Notes: generated from the sequence alone by a model not told the origin. Numbered from the stretch's first letter, positions 55,290 through 64,000 are shown. The stretch: DNA of 64,000 bases from Mahella australiensis 50-1 BON (GCF_000213255.1 NC_015520.1:1508001-1572000), one strand, 5' to 3'. Numbers and translations: made by a program.

Positions 55290-56160
55290 ATGAAGATAAA
55301 AACTAGCCTTACAGATATACCATTTGCTATCACAGATGCAGATACATTATCAGAAATAGGTTGGAATATATGCGATAACGAAAGAGGCTTAAACGAAGGG
55401 CTAATGACAGAAGGCACTATCCGAAACTTTGTTAGCAAATATAGTGCTGAAGAACTAATTAGCTCATATAATACATATACCCAAGAATACGTATTTCCTA
55501 AAAAGGGAATAGAACCTGATATCCATATATTAGACTGCACAGAAATCGAAGTAAATTTAGACAATGAGAACTATGAAGGCTCTGGGGTTGTAAGAGATAA
55601 AGAGGGTAAACGCAAGGGGATACAAACTAGCGACGCCAAGAGGGCTCAGCGGCGATGCAGGGCTGCTAGAAGAAATAAAAGTAGGCAGTATCCAGCAACA
55701 TAATGTAGAACTAAGCCAAGAGATGATATTAAACAGCAAAATGCTAAAACCTGGAGATATACTAATAAACGATAGAGGGTTCATATCCAGGGAATTATTG
55801 AATAAACTAAAAAGAGAGCGTCAAGTAGATGTTTACATACCGCTTAAGAAGAATATGGAAGCATATGAACAAGCGGTATCAATAGCCAAGGAGCAGAACA
55901 AATGGTTAGCTCATCCCAACAAGAAGAGGAAAGAACAGGAAATAGCATTTGTAGAAGGACTTGGGTATATTGGAGGAGTGAAAAGCCCGAAGAAGACGTA
56001 GAAATAAATGGATGAAGAAATATACAAAAGAGGGACCGAAATTCGTTATCATATACAGCGGCCAGTACTTTGGCATATTTGGCTTTTTAGAATTTATTCA
56101 ATTGTATGCATCATGTGGCATAGAAGTGAAGCAGTGCCTAGATCCGATTCTTGCTAAAGT
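55290..56160 (+). pseudogene. DDE transposase fragment with frameshifts
   Basis: Begins at ATG 55290 (MKIKTSLTDIPFAITDADTL) and reads SEIGWNICDNERGLNEGLMTEG and HILDCTEIEVNLDNENYEGSG. Near 55610 the frame shifts by one, continuing GYKLATPRGLSGDAGLLEEI and DILINDRGFISRELL..VDVYIPLKKNMEAYEQAV. Near 55975 it shifts again to give WSEKPEEDVEING, then stops. A further frame, GPKFVIIYSGQYFGIFGFLEF, runs to 56160. The pattern is that of an IS4-like DDE transposase seen in Clostridia. The exact IS family is uncertain; it is clearly dead. Confidence 0.75.
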
Positions 56161-56219
56161 ATAGCATAAATGATGCAGCTTATTATAAATTACGAATCGC
56201 AGTTATGACAAAAAATTTC

Positions 56220-56248
56220 TTGACACAGGGTATTCATTTTGGTATTAT
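56220..56248 (+). promoter_or_regulatory. Sigma-A promoter of amtB-glnK
   Basis: TTGACA (56220-56225), 17-bp spacer, TATTAT (56243-56248). Initiation near 56255 would give a leader of about 270 nt before amtB. Confidence 0.8.
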
Positions 56249-56254
56249 ATTTAC

Positions 56255-56429
56255 AACAAACAAATAAGTATAAATTATACGACGACGTATATAAAGCAAA
56301 GGCGCTTTAGTGAAATGTTATTTTCGCTAAAGCGCCTTTGTGCTTATACTATGCATTGCTGTATGGTATAACCGGCAAAAGGGTAAAGGAGCCCCAAAAA
56401 GATGCATGATGCATCCTTTTGGGGCTTTT
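56255..56429 (+). promoter_or_regulatory. Structured 5' leader of amtB with terminator-like hairpin (possible attenuator)
   Basis: Same two hairpins as copy A: a 19-bp stem at 56297-56340 and the GCCCC/GGGGC terminator-like hairpin at 56391-56425 followed by TTTT. An 11-codon frame with an AAAGGAG site starts in the second hairpin (56402-56437). A terminator between promoter and gene implies conditional readthrough, presumably tied to nitrogen status. No matching known riboswitch is recognised. Confidence 0.6.
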
Positions 56430-56524
56430 GCGTATAGAGAGGATGGTGTCTATGAAACGATGGTAGGATGATCAAAAACCGATATGTGCTTTAATTGATT
56501 AAATTTGATTAGGAGTGAGAAAAA

Positions 56525-57880
56525 ATGAAGAGAATTGCATTTATAACGGTATTATTAGCATTACTGCTACTGCCTGCTTTGGCTTTTGCAGCAAATGAAC
56601 CAACTGCAGCATCCAACGCTGTGGCCATCGACACTATATGGACCCTATTGGCAGGATTTTTGGTGTTCTTCATGCAGGCAGGATTCGCTATGGTGGAAGC
56701 CGGCATGACGCGAGCGAAAAATGCAGCTAATATAGTAATGAAAAATCTTATGGACTTCGCTATCGGTACGCCAATATATTGGTTGGTAGGATTCGGCATA
56801 ATGTTCGGCGCCGATGCTGCCGGGCTCTTCGGTACTAATCTATTTGGTTTATCCGGTAGTGCGGATCATCTCGGCTTATCGATACCGCTACCTGCATTCT
56901 TGGTATTCCAGACAATGTTCGCCGCTACCGCCGCCACTATAGTATCGGGGGCCATGGCCGAAAGAACAAAATTTACGGCATACTGTATATATAGCGCAGT
57001 AATAAGTCTAATAATATATCCAGTGGTAGGCCATTGGATATGGGGCGGCGGATGGCTTCAAGAGCTTGGAATGATCGATTTCGCAGGTTCTACGGTAGTA
57101 CACTCGGTAGGCGGTTGGACCGCACTTATAGGTTCCGCAATGGTCGGCCCCCGTATAGGCAAATATGGAAAAGACGGTTCGATACACGCCATACCGGGAC
57201 ATAGTATAACATTGGCGGCTTTGGGCACTTTTATCCTATGGTTCGGCTGGTTTGGATTTAATCCCGGCAGCACATTATCCGGCACCAATCCCGCCATAGG
57301 TCATATAGCGCTCACCACAAATCTAGCCGGTGCTATGGGAGCCGTAGTCACCATGATCTATACATGGCTGAGATATGGTAAACCGGACGTAAGCATGACA
57401 TTAAACGGCGCTCTCGCTGGTTTGGTAGGCATAACCGCAGGTACATTGGCAGTAAGCCCGGTAGGAGCCGCTATTATAGGATCATTGTGCGGTTTGTTGG
57501 TAGTATCTTCAGTGGAATTCTTCGATAAGAAGATAAGGATAGATGATCCTGTCGGCGCTATATCTGTCCATGGTGTATGCGGAACTTTCGGTACTATCAT
57601 GGTAGGCTTATTCGCCACCGATGGTGGATTATTCTATGGAGGAGGCATACACCTTCTATCGGTACAATTGCTCGGCGTAGGCTCTGTATTCCTATGGACT
57701 ACAGTAATGGCCTTTATATTATTCACCGTATTAAAGCACACCACAGGGCTCAGAGTCAATCACGAAGAAGAAATAGGCGGGTTGGATGCCGGCGAGCACG
57801 ATACCGTAGCTTATGGGGATTTTGCACTTAAAACGGCTTCACCGATAGTTAACTTAGTTAATGCTGATATATTAGAATGA
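56525..57880 (+). CDS. amtB: Ammonium transporter (Amt/MEP/Rh family)
   Basis: A 451-residue protein with an N-terminal signal peptide (MKRIAFITVLLALLLLPALAFA) and 11 expected helices. Conserved sites: the first pore His in STVVHSVGGWTALIGS, the second in VHGVCGTFGTIMVGLF, and the FMQAGFAMVEAGMTRAKNAANI helix. It conducts NH3 after deprotonation of NH4+. It is followed 15 bp later by glnK, whose product plugs the channel when nitrogen is plentiful. ATG after AGGAGTGAGAAAAA. Confidence 0.97.
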   Translation: MKRIAFITVLLALLLLPALAFAANEPTAASNAVAIDTIWTLLAGFLVFFMQAGFAMVEAGMTRAKNAANIVMKNLMDFAIGTPIYWLVGFGIMFGADAAGLFGTNLFGLSGSADHLGLSIPLPAFLVFQTMFAATAATIVSGAMAERTKFTAYCIYSAVISLIIYPVVGHWIWGGGWLQELGMIDFAGSTVVHSVGGWTALIGSAMVGPRIGKYGKDGSIHAIPGHSITLAALGTFILWFGWFGFNPGSTLSGTNPAIGHIALTTNLAGAMGAVVTMIYTWLRYGKPDVSMTLNGALAGLVGITAGTLAVSPVGAAIIGSLCGLLVVSSVEFFDKKIRIDDPVGAISVHGVCGTFGTIMVGLFATDGGLFYGGGIHLLSVQLLGVGSVFLWTTVMAFILFTVLKHTTGLRVNHEEEIGGLDAGEHDTVAYGDFALKTASPIVNLVNADILE

Positions 57881-57895
57881 AGGAGTATGGTCACG

Positions 57896-58234
57896 ATGAA
57901 AAAAATAGAAGCCATAATACGTCCCGAAAAATTGGATGATGTAAAAGAAGCTCTGAATGCTTATGGCATATTCGGTATGACTGTCACCCAAGTCATGGGT
58001 TGTGGCCGCCAAAAGGGACGTAAAGAGGTATATAGAGGGGTAGAACTCAATATTAATCTTTTGCCTAAAATAAAGATAGAAGTAGCAGCAAACGATCAAG
58101 ATGTGGATAAAATCATAGATGTGGTATCCACAGCCGCTCGCACTGGTCAAATAGGCGACGGCAAGATTTTCGTATACGATATAGAAAATATTATACGCAT
58201 ACGTACAGGCGATACCGGAGAAAATGCCATCTAA
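57896..58234 (+). CDS. glnK: P-II family nitrogen regulatory protein
   Basis: 112 residues from MKKIEAIIRPEKLDDVKEAL. The T-loop GCGRQKGRKEVYRGVELNINLLPKIKIEVA contains the tyrosine (EVYRG) equivalent to Y51, the site of uridylylation in proteobacteria. The B- and C-loop motifs AARTGQIGDGKIFVYDIENIIRIRTGDTG are complete. It senses ATP/ADP and 2-oxoglutarate and blocks AmtB. ATG 57896 is favoured because AAGGAG lies 10 bases before it; ATG 57887 is too close. Confidence 0.96.
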   Translation: MKKIEAIIRPEKLDDVKEALNAYGIFGMTVTQVMGCGRQKGRKEVYRGVELNINLLPKIKIEVAANDQDVDKIIDVVSTAARTGQIGDGKIFVYDIENIIRIRTGDTGENAI

Positions 58235-58247
58235 ATTGTTTACAAGT

Positions 58248-58282
58248 AAAAGCGAGATAGGTTAGGTCATATCTCGCTTTTT
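58248..58282 (+). terminator. Terminator of amtB-glnK
   Basis: AAAAGCGAGATA (58248-58259) / TATCTCGCTTTT (58270-58281), a perfect 12-bp stem running into T residues. An A-run on the left makes it usable for the converging oxidoreductase gene. Confidence 0.9.
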
Positions 58283-58298
58283 GCTTTATCGATGATCT

Positions 58299-59327
58299 CT
58301 ATGATACTTTAACCGGTTTGCCAGTTCTGGCCGATTCATACAATGCCACTATTACCGCTAAAGGCTTACGCCCCTCTTCGCCATTAACTTTGGGATCCCT
58401 ATTGTTCTTTATCGCATCCATCATATCCATAATCTGACGGGCATGAGAGCTTGCCGATATAGCTGCAGCATCTGCCGCTCCAACCTTTATCTCTTGTTTG
58501 CAGCTTAGCTTATGCTTATCCTCTTCAGTAGCATCTTTTAAATTCCAATAGGCGAGTTTATCATTCTCTATACCGACAGTGCCATTCTCGCCGTATATAT
58601 CAAGCTTAGTGGACAGCCCAGGCCATGCCAACGTACTACCTTCTATCATGCCAAGAGCACCGCTCTTAAACTTAACACTGGCCACGGCCAGATCCTCTAC
58701 TTCTATACGCACATGGGCGAGCGTACCAGTATAGGCATATATCTCATCAACAGGGCCTAAGGCATATTGAAGAAGATCTACATAATGTACTGATTGATTC
58801 ATGATAGCACCGCCGCCATCCAGTTCCCATGTACCACGCCAATCGCCGCTATCATAATATTCCTGGCTCCTATACCATTTAGTATGGGATGCTCCGAAAT
58901 ACAATTTGCCCAATCGGCCGGAATCAATGGCATTCTTTACCTCTATCATGGCATCATCAAAACGATGCTGTGATATAATGGACATCTTCATACCGGTCTT
59001 ATAGGCTGTTTCTAACATGGCATCAGCAGCAGGCAAGGTTACATCCATAGGCTTCTCCACTATAACGTGCTTTCCGGCTTTCATCGCATCAATAGCTATG
59101 ACATGGTGTAAACCACTTGGCACACATACATTTACCACATCGATATCATCACGTTTAAGCATATCGTGATAGTCCACGTAATAATCGCACCCGTATTTTT
59201 GTGCCAGCTTTTGAGCCTTTTCTTCAACTATATCAGCTACGGCCACCAACTCGGCCCCGTCTATGCCGTCTATACAGGCTGAATGCGTGGCGCTTATGAC
59301 GCCGCATCCTACTATTGCAAATCGCAT
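58299..59327 (-). CDS. Gfo/Idh/MocA family oxidoreductase
   Basis: A 342-residue NAD(P)-dependent dehydrogenase of sugars or inositols. The Rossmann motif is AIVGCGVISATHSACIDGI; EKPMDVTLPAADAML holds the catalytic Lys, and DGGGAIMNQSVHYVDLLQY is the family's second signature with a catalytic His. It pairs with the TIM-barrel isomerase gene 18 bp upstream, a usual partnership for conversion of keto-sugars or inosose. The substrate is not known. Confidence 0.92.
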   Translation of the reverse strand: MRFAIVGCGVISATHSACIDGIDGAELVAVADIVEEKAQKLAQKYGCDYYVDYHDMLKRDDIDVVNVCVPSGLHHVIAIDAMKAGKHVIVEKPMDVTLPAADAMLETAYKTGMKMSIISQHRFDDAMIEVKNAIDSGRLGKLYFGASHTKWYRSQEYYDSGDWRGTWELDGGGAIMNQSVHYVDLLQYALGPVDEIYAYTGTLAHVRIEVEDLAVASVKFKSGALGMIEGSTLAWPGLSTKLDIYGENGTVGIENDKLAYWNLKDATEEDKHKLSCKQEIKVGAADAAAISASSHARQIMDMMDAIKNNRDPKVNGEEGRKPLAVIVALYESARTGKPVKVS

Positions 59328-59345
59328 ATTTCTCCTCCTTTAATC

Positions 59346-60158
59346 CTATAAACTGTTAAGTATATCCATAAGCGCTCTATAAGCCCTTTTAAAATTTTCC
59401 GGGCCTCCTCCGGGCAGACTGTTGTTCAAGTGCGGCTCTATGGAAAGAAAGCCTTCATATCCGGCTTGGTCTAATTCACGCAGTACATCGCGTACTCTGC
59501 CATCGCCTTGGCCCGCAGGCACTACGCTATGGTCTTTATACAGCGCATCTTTTATGTGCATATAGGCTATATGATCCTTCAATAAATTAAAAGCGTGCGG
59601 ATATGTTTCTACATCGCATTGAACAAAATTAGCTGGATCAAACGTTGCCTTGACAAAAGGCACGTTCATGGTTTGAATTATGTCCGCGCATCTTTCAGGA
59701 ATATCCCCATATATCTCTTTTTCATTCTCATGGAGCAATATCAAGCCCTGGTCTTGCGCTGCCGTTACAAAAGCGGCCCACCTCTCCATGACCTCTTCTC
59801 TATAATCATAGGGGTCACTGCCTTTGGGAATAAAAAATGAGAACATGCGTATATAGGGCGTATCCAACATATGCGCTACTTCCATGGTGCGTTTAAATCT
59901 GTCGAGATGAGGTTTGAAATCATCTTCTATCGAGATCTTACCTATTGGAGAACCTATAGCCGATAACCTAAATCCTCTTTGATCCAATTGTTTTTTTATA
60001 TCCGATATGTCATTATCCTGATAATCGATAATACATCGATCACCTACATTGCGCATCTCTATGTAATGGATATCGCATTGCTCCAATACATCCATTTCTT
60101 CTTGCAGATCCAGGGAAATTTCATCTGCAAAAGCGCTTAAAATAAATTTGGCCTTCAT
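59346..60158 (-). CDS. Sugar phosphate isomerase/epimerase (AP endonuclease 2-like TIM barrel)
   Basis: A 270-residue protein. Metal-ligand motifs: HENEKEIYGDIPE, KATFDPANFVQCDVETYPHAF, AYMHIKDALYKDHSVVPAGQGDG and GFLSIEPHLNNSLPGGGPENF. Members act as xylose isomerase-like, inosose dehydratase or hydroxypyruvate isomerase-type enzymes. First gene of a two-gene unit with the Gfo/Idh oxidoreductase. The 157 bp upstream hold the divergent promoters for this and the zinc-ribbon gene; no operator was recognised. Confidence 0.88.
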   Translation of the reverse strand: MKAKFILSAFADEISLDLQEEMDVLEQCDIHYIEMRNVGDRCIIDYQDNDISDIKKQLDQRGFRLSAIGSPIGKISIEDDFKPHLDRFKRTMEVAHMLDTPYIRMFSFFIPKGSDPYDYREEVMERWAAFVTAAQDQGLILLHENEKEIYGDIPERCADIIQTMNVPFVKATFDPANFVQCDVETYPHAFNLLKDHIAYMHIKDALYKDHSVVPAGQGDGRVRDVLRELDQAGYEGFLSIEPHLNNSLPGGGPENFKRAYRALMDILNSL

Positions 60159-60321
60159 TTACCCACCTCCCAAGTCAATTTCTTTAATATTATTCTACCA
60201 CTTTGCCACAAAATATCAAGTAAAATCTCATATAACATCAAGAGAAAATCTTGTCAAATGTATTTATTTATATTGTCGAATATGATAGAATATTGATAGA
60301 TTTTAGTAGGAGGGTTTGAAT

Positions 60322-61287
60322 GTGTTTTGTCCGCATTGCAATACGTGGAACGATGAGAATTATAACTATTGTTACAATTGTGGCATTAAATTACATATAG
60401 GTAATAAAGTGAACAATAGCAAATATGGCGATTCGATCGACACAGCCTTTGTATCTTCCAGCAACATAGCTAAACCTATGAAGCATAGCTCTAAAAAAAA
60501 GCGCACCGGCTCTAAGAAATCCGGCGTATTTATCGGAGTTTGGATTTGCACGGCTGTGATAATAGTTATATTTTCGGTTCAAATGGGTAAAATGATAGCC
60601 GCCTCAACTGGCCGGAAGGTAAATATAGATAATATTGTCAATGCCGAGCAATCCAAATCTACTCCTGCATCTACCATAAAAATTATAGAACCGGCTAGTG
60701 GATATGCAGAGGTCACAGATGACCACTATGTACTGAAGATCCAAGTTGAGCCGAATTCTACCGTGCTTATAAACAGCAATGATTTCTCTGATCTGGTCAA
60801 TGCCGATGGCACACTTGAAGCCAGCGTTAACCTGCCATCAGAAGGCATAAACGACATATATATAACAGTTGGTGCCCCCAATCGCTCGCTGGTACGGCAG
60901 TCTGTGTCTATAAAGCGCTTGCCCAAAACTATTGCAGATACGGCCCCGGGTGAAGAAAATCAAACGAATAATCGGTCCGATCAGCCACAAAGCGAGGATG
61001 AATATATAAGAAAGGCATGGGATATACCTTACGATCAGTTAATAAAATATCCCAGGGTTTATCAGAATAAAATAGGGCTTTTTTTAGGTGAAATAGAGGA
61101 TTTGTCGGTGCAAAATGGTATATCGACTTTTTACCTCAAGCTGCCATCATCCGATAAACTGTATATAGAGTACCAAGGCACGCTTTCATCATTGAAGCAA
61201 GGCGATGATATAAAATTATACGGGGAAGTCGATGGCACTTACGATACCCTTCCCCGTGTGAAAGCGCGTTATATTTACGCTCAATGA
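60322..61287 (+). CDS. Zinc-ribbon membrane protein of unknown function
   Basis: About 321 residues from a GTG start 8 bases after AGGAGG. An N-terminal zinc ribbon is CPHC-x12-CYNC. A basic linker (KHSSKKKRTGSKK) precedes one transmembrane helix (GVFIGVWICTAVIIVIFSV), then an outside part with an Ig- or carbohydrate-binding-like beta domain (about 115-205), a polar linker, and a C-terminal domain of about 95 residues with a barrel-like pattern. No known function. It converges with htrA with no spacer (60322-61287 against 61288). Confidence 0.7.
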   Translation: MFCPHCNTWNDENYNYCYNCGIKLHIGNKVNNSKYGDSIDTAFVSSSNIAKPMKHSSKKKRTGSKKSGVFIGVWICTAVIIVIFSVQMGKMIAASTGRKVNIDNIVNAEQSKSTPASTIKIIEPASGYAEVTDDHYVLKIQVEPNSTVLINSNDFSDLVNADGTLEASVNLPSEGINDIYITVGAPNRSLVRQSVSIKRLPKTIADTAPGEENQTNNRSDQPQSEDEYIRKAWDIPYDQLIKYPRVYQNKIGLFLGEIEDLSVQNGISTFYLKLPSSDKLYIEYQGTLSSLKQGDDIKLYGEVDGTYDTLPRVKARYIYAQ

Positions 61288-62598
61288 TTATTGCTGGCTC
61301 ATCTTGCCAAGATCGCCAAGCTGTACGTTAAAGTCTAATTCTTTGCCGTTTCTCCAGACAGTAACGGTTACTTTGTCGCCTATTTTATGCTGTTTTATCA
61401 TGGTTTGAAGTTGGTCAAACGTCTTTATTTCAGTACCGTCCAGCTTTATTATAATATCGCCGGGTTTTATTCCAGCTTTTTCGGCCGGACCACCTGGCAT
61501 AACCTCATTCACGCCTATGCCATATGGCATATCAGGCGTTATATTGGCATACTGTCGCCTAATAATATCGTTTATTTCCAAACCGGTTATGCCAAGCCCA
61601 GGACGGCTTACATAGCCTTGTTTTACAAGCTGCTCTATTATGGGTTTGGCTTCGTCTATCGGTATTGCAAATCCTATACCTTCAGCGCTGATAGCACCGT
61701 AGGATGGGTCTATGCCGGCTACTACTTCTTTTAAGGTATTTATACCTATAACCGTGCCGTTTAAGTCAACCAATGCGCCCCCGCTGTTACCGGGATTTAT
61801 GGCAGCATCGGTCTGAAGCATCTTCATTGTTCTGCCTTCCACCGTCAATGTGCGATCTGTAGCACTAATAACGCCCATGGTAACAGTACCAGCTAAATCT
61901 TTGCCTAACGGATTACCTATAGCCACCACTATTTCACCAGTTTGCGTCTTAGATGAGTCACCTAATGTTGCTGCAGGTAAGTTGTTTTTATCAACTTTAA
62001 GAACTGCCAAATCGCTGTCACGATCGGTACCCACGATTTTAGCAGGTACTTCTTCACCACCCTGCAGCAACACTGTTACGCTATCTGCACCTTCTACTAC
62101 ATGATTGTTAGTGACGATATAGCCGTCAGATGATATTATTATACCGGATCCCGATCCTTGCTCTTGCTGCTGCGTGGATGGCTGATCACTATCGCTACCC
62201 TCGTTATCTCCGCCTTGTCCCCATGGGAAATCTCCAGGGTTAAAGAAGAACCCTCCTCCTGGCCTTTGAACAACTTCCACCTTGTTTATCACGCCCACTA
62301 CCGCAGGGCCTACATTTTTAGAGATATCAACTATCGGATTGTCGCTTTTAAGTATTGGCAAATTATCGCTGCTTACTATAATGGGAGACGACGCATTGCC
62401 TGATGCAGCATTGCTCTGTTCATTAGTTTCGGTCGAACCGATCGCCTGCTGGTTTTGTACCGGGTTACCAATATAGTACATTATTATAACTCCTATCAGT
62501 ATACCTACCAGTACCAGAACCAGATACGTAAAAAAACTCGGTTTTTGTTTGTAATCCTTATGATCGTCATCATAATCAAAGTTATAAAAATCACTCAT
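61288..62598 (-). CDS. htrA: HtrA/DegP-type serine protease with PDZ domain
   Basis: A 436-residue membrane-anchored protease. A cytoplasmic N-terminus and one helix (FFTYLVLVLVGILIGVIIMYYIG) precede a low-complexity linker. The S1C protease has His in IVTNNHVVEGADSV, Asp in DSDLAVLKV and Ser in NPGNSGGALVDL; a single PDZ domain (about 330-425) follows. It degrades or refolds damaged envelope proteins. The sensor kinase gene lies upstream in the same direction 86 bp away, so envelope-stress control by that kinase is plausible. Confidence 0.95.
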   Translation of the reverse strand: MSDFYNFDYDDDHKDYKQKPSFFTYLVLVLVGILIGVIIMYYIGNPVQNQQAIGSTETNEQSNAASGNASSPIIVSSDNLPILKSDNPIVDISKNVGPAVVGVINKVEVVQRPGGGFFFNPGDFPWGQGGDNEGSDSDQPSTQQQEQGSGSGIIISSDGYIVTNNHVVEGADSVTVLLQGGEEVPAKIVGTDRDSDLAVLKVDKNNLPAATLGDSSKTQTGEIVVAIGNPLGKDLAGTVTMGVISATDRTLTVEGRTMKMLQTDAAINPGNSGGALVDLNGTVIGINTLKEVVAGIDPSYGAISAEGIGFAIPIDEAKPIIEQLVKQGYVSRPGLGITGLEINDIIRRQYANITPDMPYGIGVNEVMPGGPAEKAGIKPGDIIIKLDGTEIKTFDQLQTMIKQHKIGDKVTVTVWRNGKELDFNVQLGDLGKMSQQ

Positions 62599-62684
62599 AT
62601 CAAGCGCCTCCTCGTTTATTTTTTCACTTATAATTATATTGGTATAACTTTAATAATCAATAAACAATCTGTAAATAATAGCGC

Positions 62685-64000
62685 TTATTCGATATGGTTT
62701 AGCGTAAAGGTAAAAGTCGTGCCCTTCCCAGGAATACTTTTTACCCATATGCTTTGGCGATGCTGTTCTATAATTCGTTTAACGATGGAAAGCCCTAATC
62801 CCGTACTGCCAGAGGCTCTGGATTTGTCGGCGGTATAGAACCTTTCCCAGATATGCGGCATGTCTTCTTCGGATATGCCTATGCCGCTGTCGCTTACTGA
62901 AATATATACTTTATTCCCTTCTACACGCGTACTAACAATCAAACGTCCCTTCTCTGGTGTAAACTTTATAGCATTATCTATGAGATTTATGAGCACCTCT
63001 TCTATACGATCTTTATCGGCTTCTACCATACAGCGATCCTGCTCAAAATCTATTTGAACATCCAATTCCTTTTGCTCAATACGCTTCTCTTGTTTTAATA
63101 GAACGCGCCTTATCAATTCATTCACATCAAAATTAGACATGGCTAATTGAAATTGAGAGGATTCCATGCGGGATAATTCCAACAGTTCCTTTATAATCTT
63201 ATTTAATCTATCTGTTTCTTCTAAGACTATAGTAAGATATTGCGTTTGTTCTTCCGTAGGTATAGTGCCATCGAGAATGCCCTGTACAAATCCCCTTATG
63301 CTGGTCAAAGGCGATTTCAATTCGTGGGATACACTGCTAACAAACCCACGTCTCATATCTTCTAAATTCTCCAAAGCCTCAGCCATTTTATTAAAACTAG
63401 TCGCTAGCTGACCCACTTCATCTTTTGAGCTTACAGTAGCTTTTTGTGAAAAATCGCCTTTTGACATGGACTTAGCGATATCGCTCATCTCTATTAGCGG
63501 TTGAGATATGCGCTGAGAGATCCAATAAATCAATATGGTAGCTACAGAAGCGGATATTAATAAAGACAGCCATATAAAACGATAAGCACTTTCCAACGCC
63601 ATATTTATCTCATATAAAGGCGAGTGCATAAATACAGCTCCCATTATCAATCTACCCATCTTTATGGGCATACCGACGGTCAGCATAGGTGTTGAAAAGC
63701 GATCATCGAATTTGCCGATTTTCGTTATGGTTTCTCCCGACAATACCTTCTTAACATCCTCGCCTGTGAGCTGCACGCCTCTCCAACTGTTATCCAAAAA
63801 ACCTGATTCGGCCCAAACATATCCTCTATTATCGACAAACCATATACTGGCATTAACCGTTTTATCCACTGTACGCAATGCGAAATTCAAGTATTTTTCA
63901 TCTATATAGCCAAGCAAGTATTGCGCGGCCAATTGGTTTATATCCTGACCTCCGTCTAGCAACTGTTGCTCTTTTTGGTTTAAGTAATAATCGCGCAAAA
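62685..64000 (-). CDS. Sensor histidine kinase, 5' end beyond the window
   Basis: At least 438 codons, open to the right edge. An extracellular sensor region with IWFVDNRGYVWAESG (double-Cache/PAS-like) is followed by a membrane helix (FIWLSLLISASVATILIYWI), HAMP (RISQPLIEMSDIAKSMSKGDF), HisKA with the phosphorylated His in VSHELKSPLTSIRG, and HATPase_c (N box EVLINLIDNAIKFTPEKG; G1 VSDSGIGISEED; G2 GSTGLGLSIV). It is similar to WalK/PhoR-type kinases. The cognate regulator should lie just right of the window. htrA follows downstream. Confidence 0.92.
   Translation of the reverse strand, partial: LRDYYLNQKEQQLLDGGQDINQLAAQYLLGYIDEKYLNFALRTVDKTVNASIWFVDNRGYVWAESGFLDNSWRGVQLTGEDVKKVLSGETITKIGKFDDRFSTPMLTVGMPIKMGRLIMGAVFMHSPLYEINMALESAYRFIWLSLLISASVATILIYWISQRISQPLIEMSDIAKSMSKGDFSQKATVSSKDEVGQLATSFNKMAEALENLEDMRRGFVSSVSHELKSPLTSIRGFVQGILDGTIPTEEQTQYLTIVLEETDRLNKIIKELLELSRMESSQFQLAMSNFDVNELIRRVLLKQEKRIEQKELDVQIDFEQDRCMVEADKDRIEEVLINLIDNAIKFTPEKGRLIVSTRVEGNKVYISVSDSGIGISEEDMPHIWERFYTADKSRASGSTGLGLSIVKRIIEQHRQSIWVKSIPGKGTTFTFTLNHIE

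Larger units (their letters stand above)
56202..56445 (+). repeat. 244-bp duplicated leader module, copy B (upstream of amtB)
   Basis: Second copy of 52959-53202, one mismatch in 244 bases. It is followed, 79 bp after its end, by the amtB start codon, so here it is the 5' leader of the amtB-glnK operon. Confidence 0.9.

Overview
The window reads as chromosome of an endospore-forming, Gram-positive Clostridia-type bacterium. The sporulation genes spo0A, spoIIM, cwlD, ytfJ/gerW and a dacF-like carboxypeptidase are all present. G+C is moderate (about 40-45 % by eye), ATA isoleucine codons are frequent, and the clusters (gap-pgk-tpiA-gpmI-eno, cysE-cysS-mrnC behind a T-box, scpAB-trpS, spo0A-steA-steB) are typical of Firmicutes. 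A Mahella-like or Thermoanaerobacterales host would fit, but that is a guess. I saw no rRNA, tRNA or CRISPR array.

Region by region. 1-2516: end of a MATE efflux pump, then proB-proA. 2571-11937: accessory region with a PIN/antitoxin pair and two paralogous four-gene cassettes (lipoprotein, two permeases, ABC ATPase). Between the cassettes lie a truncated hydrophobic peptide frame, a small membrane protein and a 246-bp insertion-like element. Two identical 106-bp inverted-repeat units each abut a sigma-A-type promoter. 11963-29913: long leftward housekeeping and sporulation block (ytfJ, DUF2953, scpB, scpA, trpS, site-2 protease, lysA, dacF, punA, deoB, xerD-like, spoIIM, NUDIX, DUF3866, MraY-like, GT2, steB, steA, spo0A, coaX, ECF S-component). 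30116-34865: radical SAM enzyme with a winged-helix gene, a frameshifted ISNCY/IS1202-type element with 19-bp flanking repeats, and a lytic transglycosylase. 34832-43711: HAD phosphatase, PhoH, an EAL-CBS-GGDEF protein, the T-box cysE-cysS-mrnC operon, two small unknowns, and cwlD. 43800-52929: glycolytic operon behind rpoN, an SSB-like protein and a polysaccharide deacetylase. 52959-58282: a 244-bp promoter-hairpin-terminator module present twice, once orphaned and once as the leader of amtB-glnK. Between the copies are a collagen-like protein and two decayed transposases. 58299-64000: a sugar-catabolism pair, a zinc-ribbon membrane protein, HtrA, and the start of a sensor kinase.

How the genes work together. 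The glycolytic operon, the proBA and cysES amino-acid genes, coaX with an ECF S-component (probably pantothenate uptake plus phosphorylation) and amtB-glnK supply core metabolism. The block behind spo0A joins sporulation control to division and envelope genes. spo0A itself has a close match to a sigma-H promoter overlapping a 0A box.

Best candidates for something undescribed are: (a) the duplicated 244-bp leader, whose near-perfect identity stops just past its terminator; (b) the duplicated lipoprotein/ABC cassettes, whose ATPase genes are nearly identical while their partners have diverged, set around a hydrophobic-peptide remnant; and (c) a 130-bp nested hairpin directly downstream of the ISNCY transposase.
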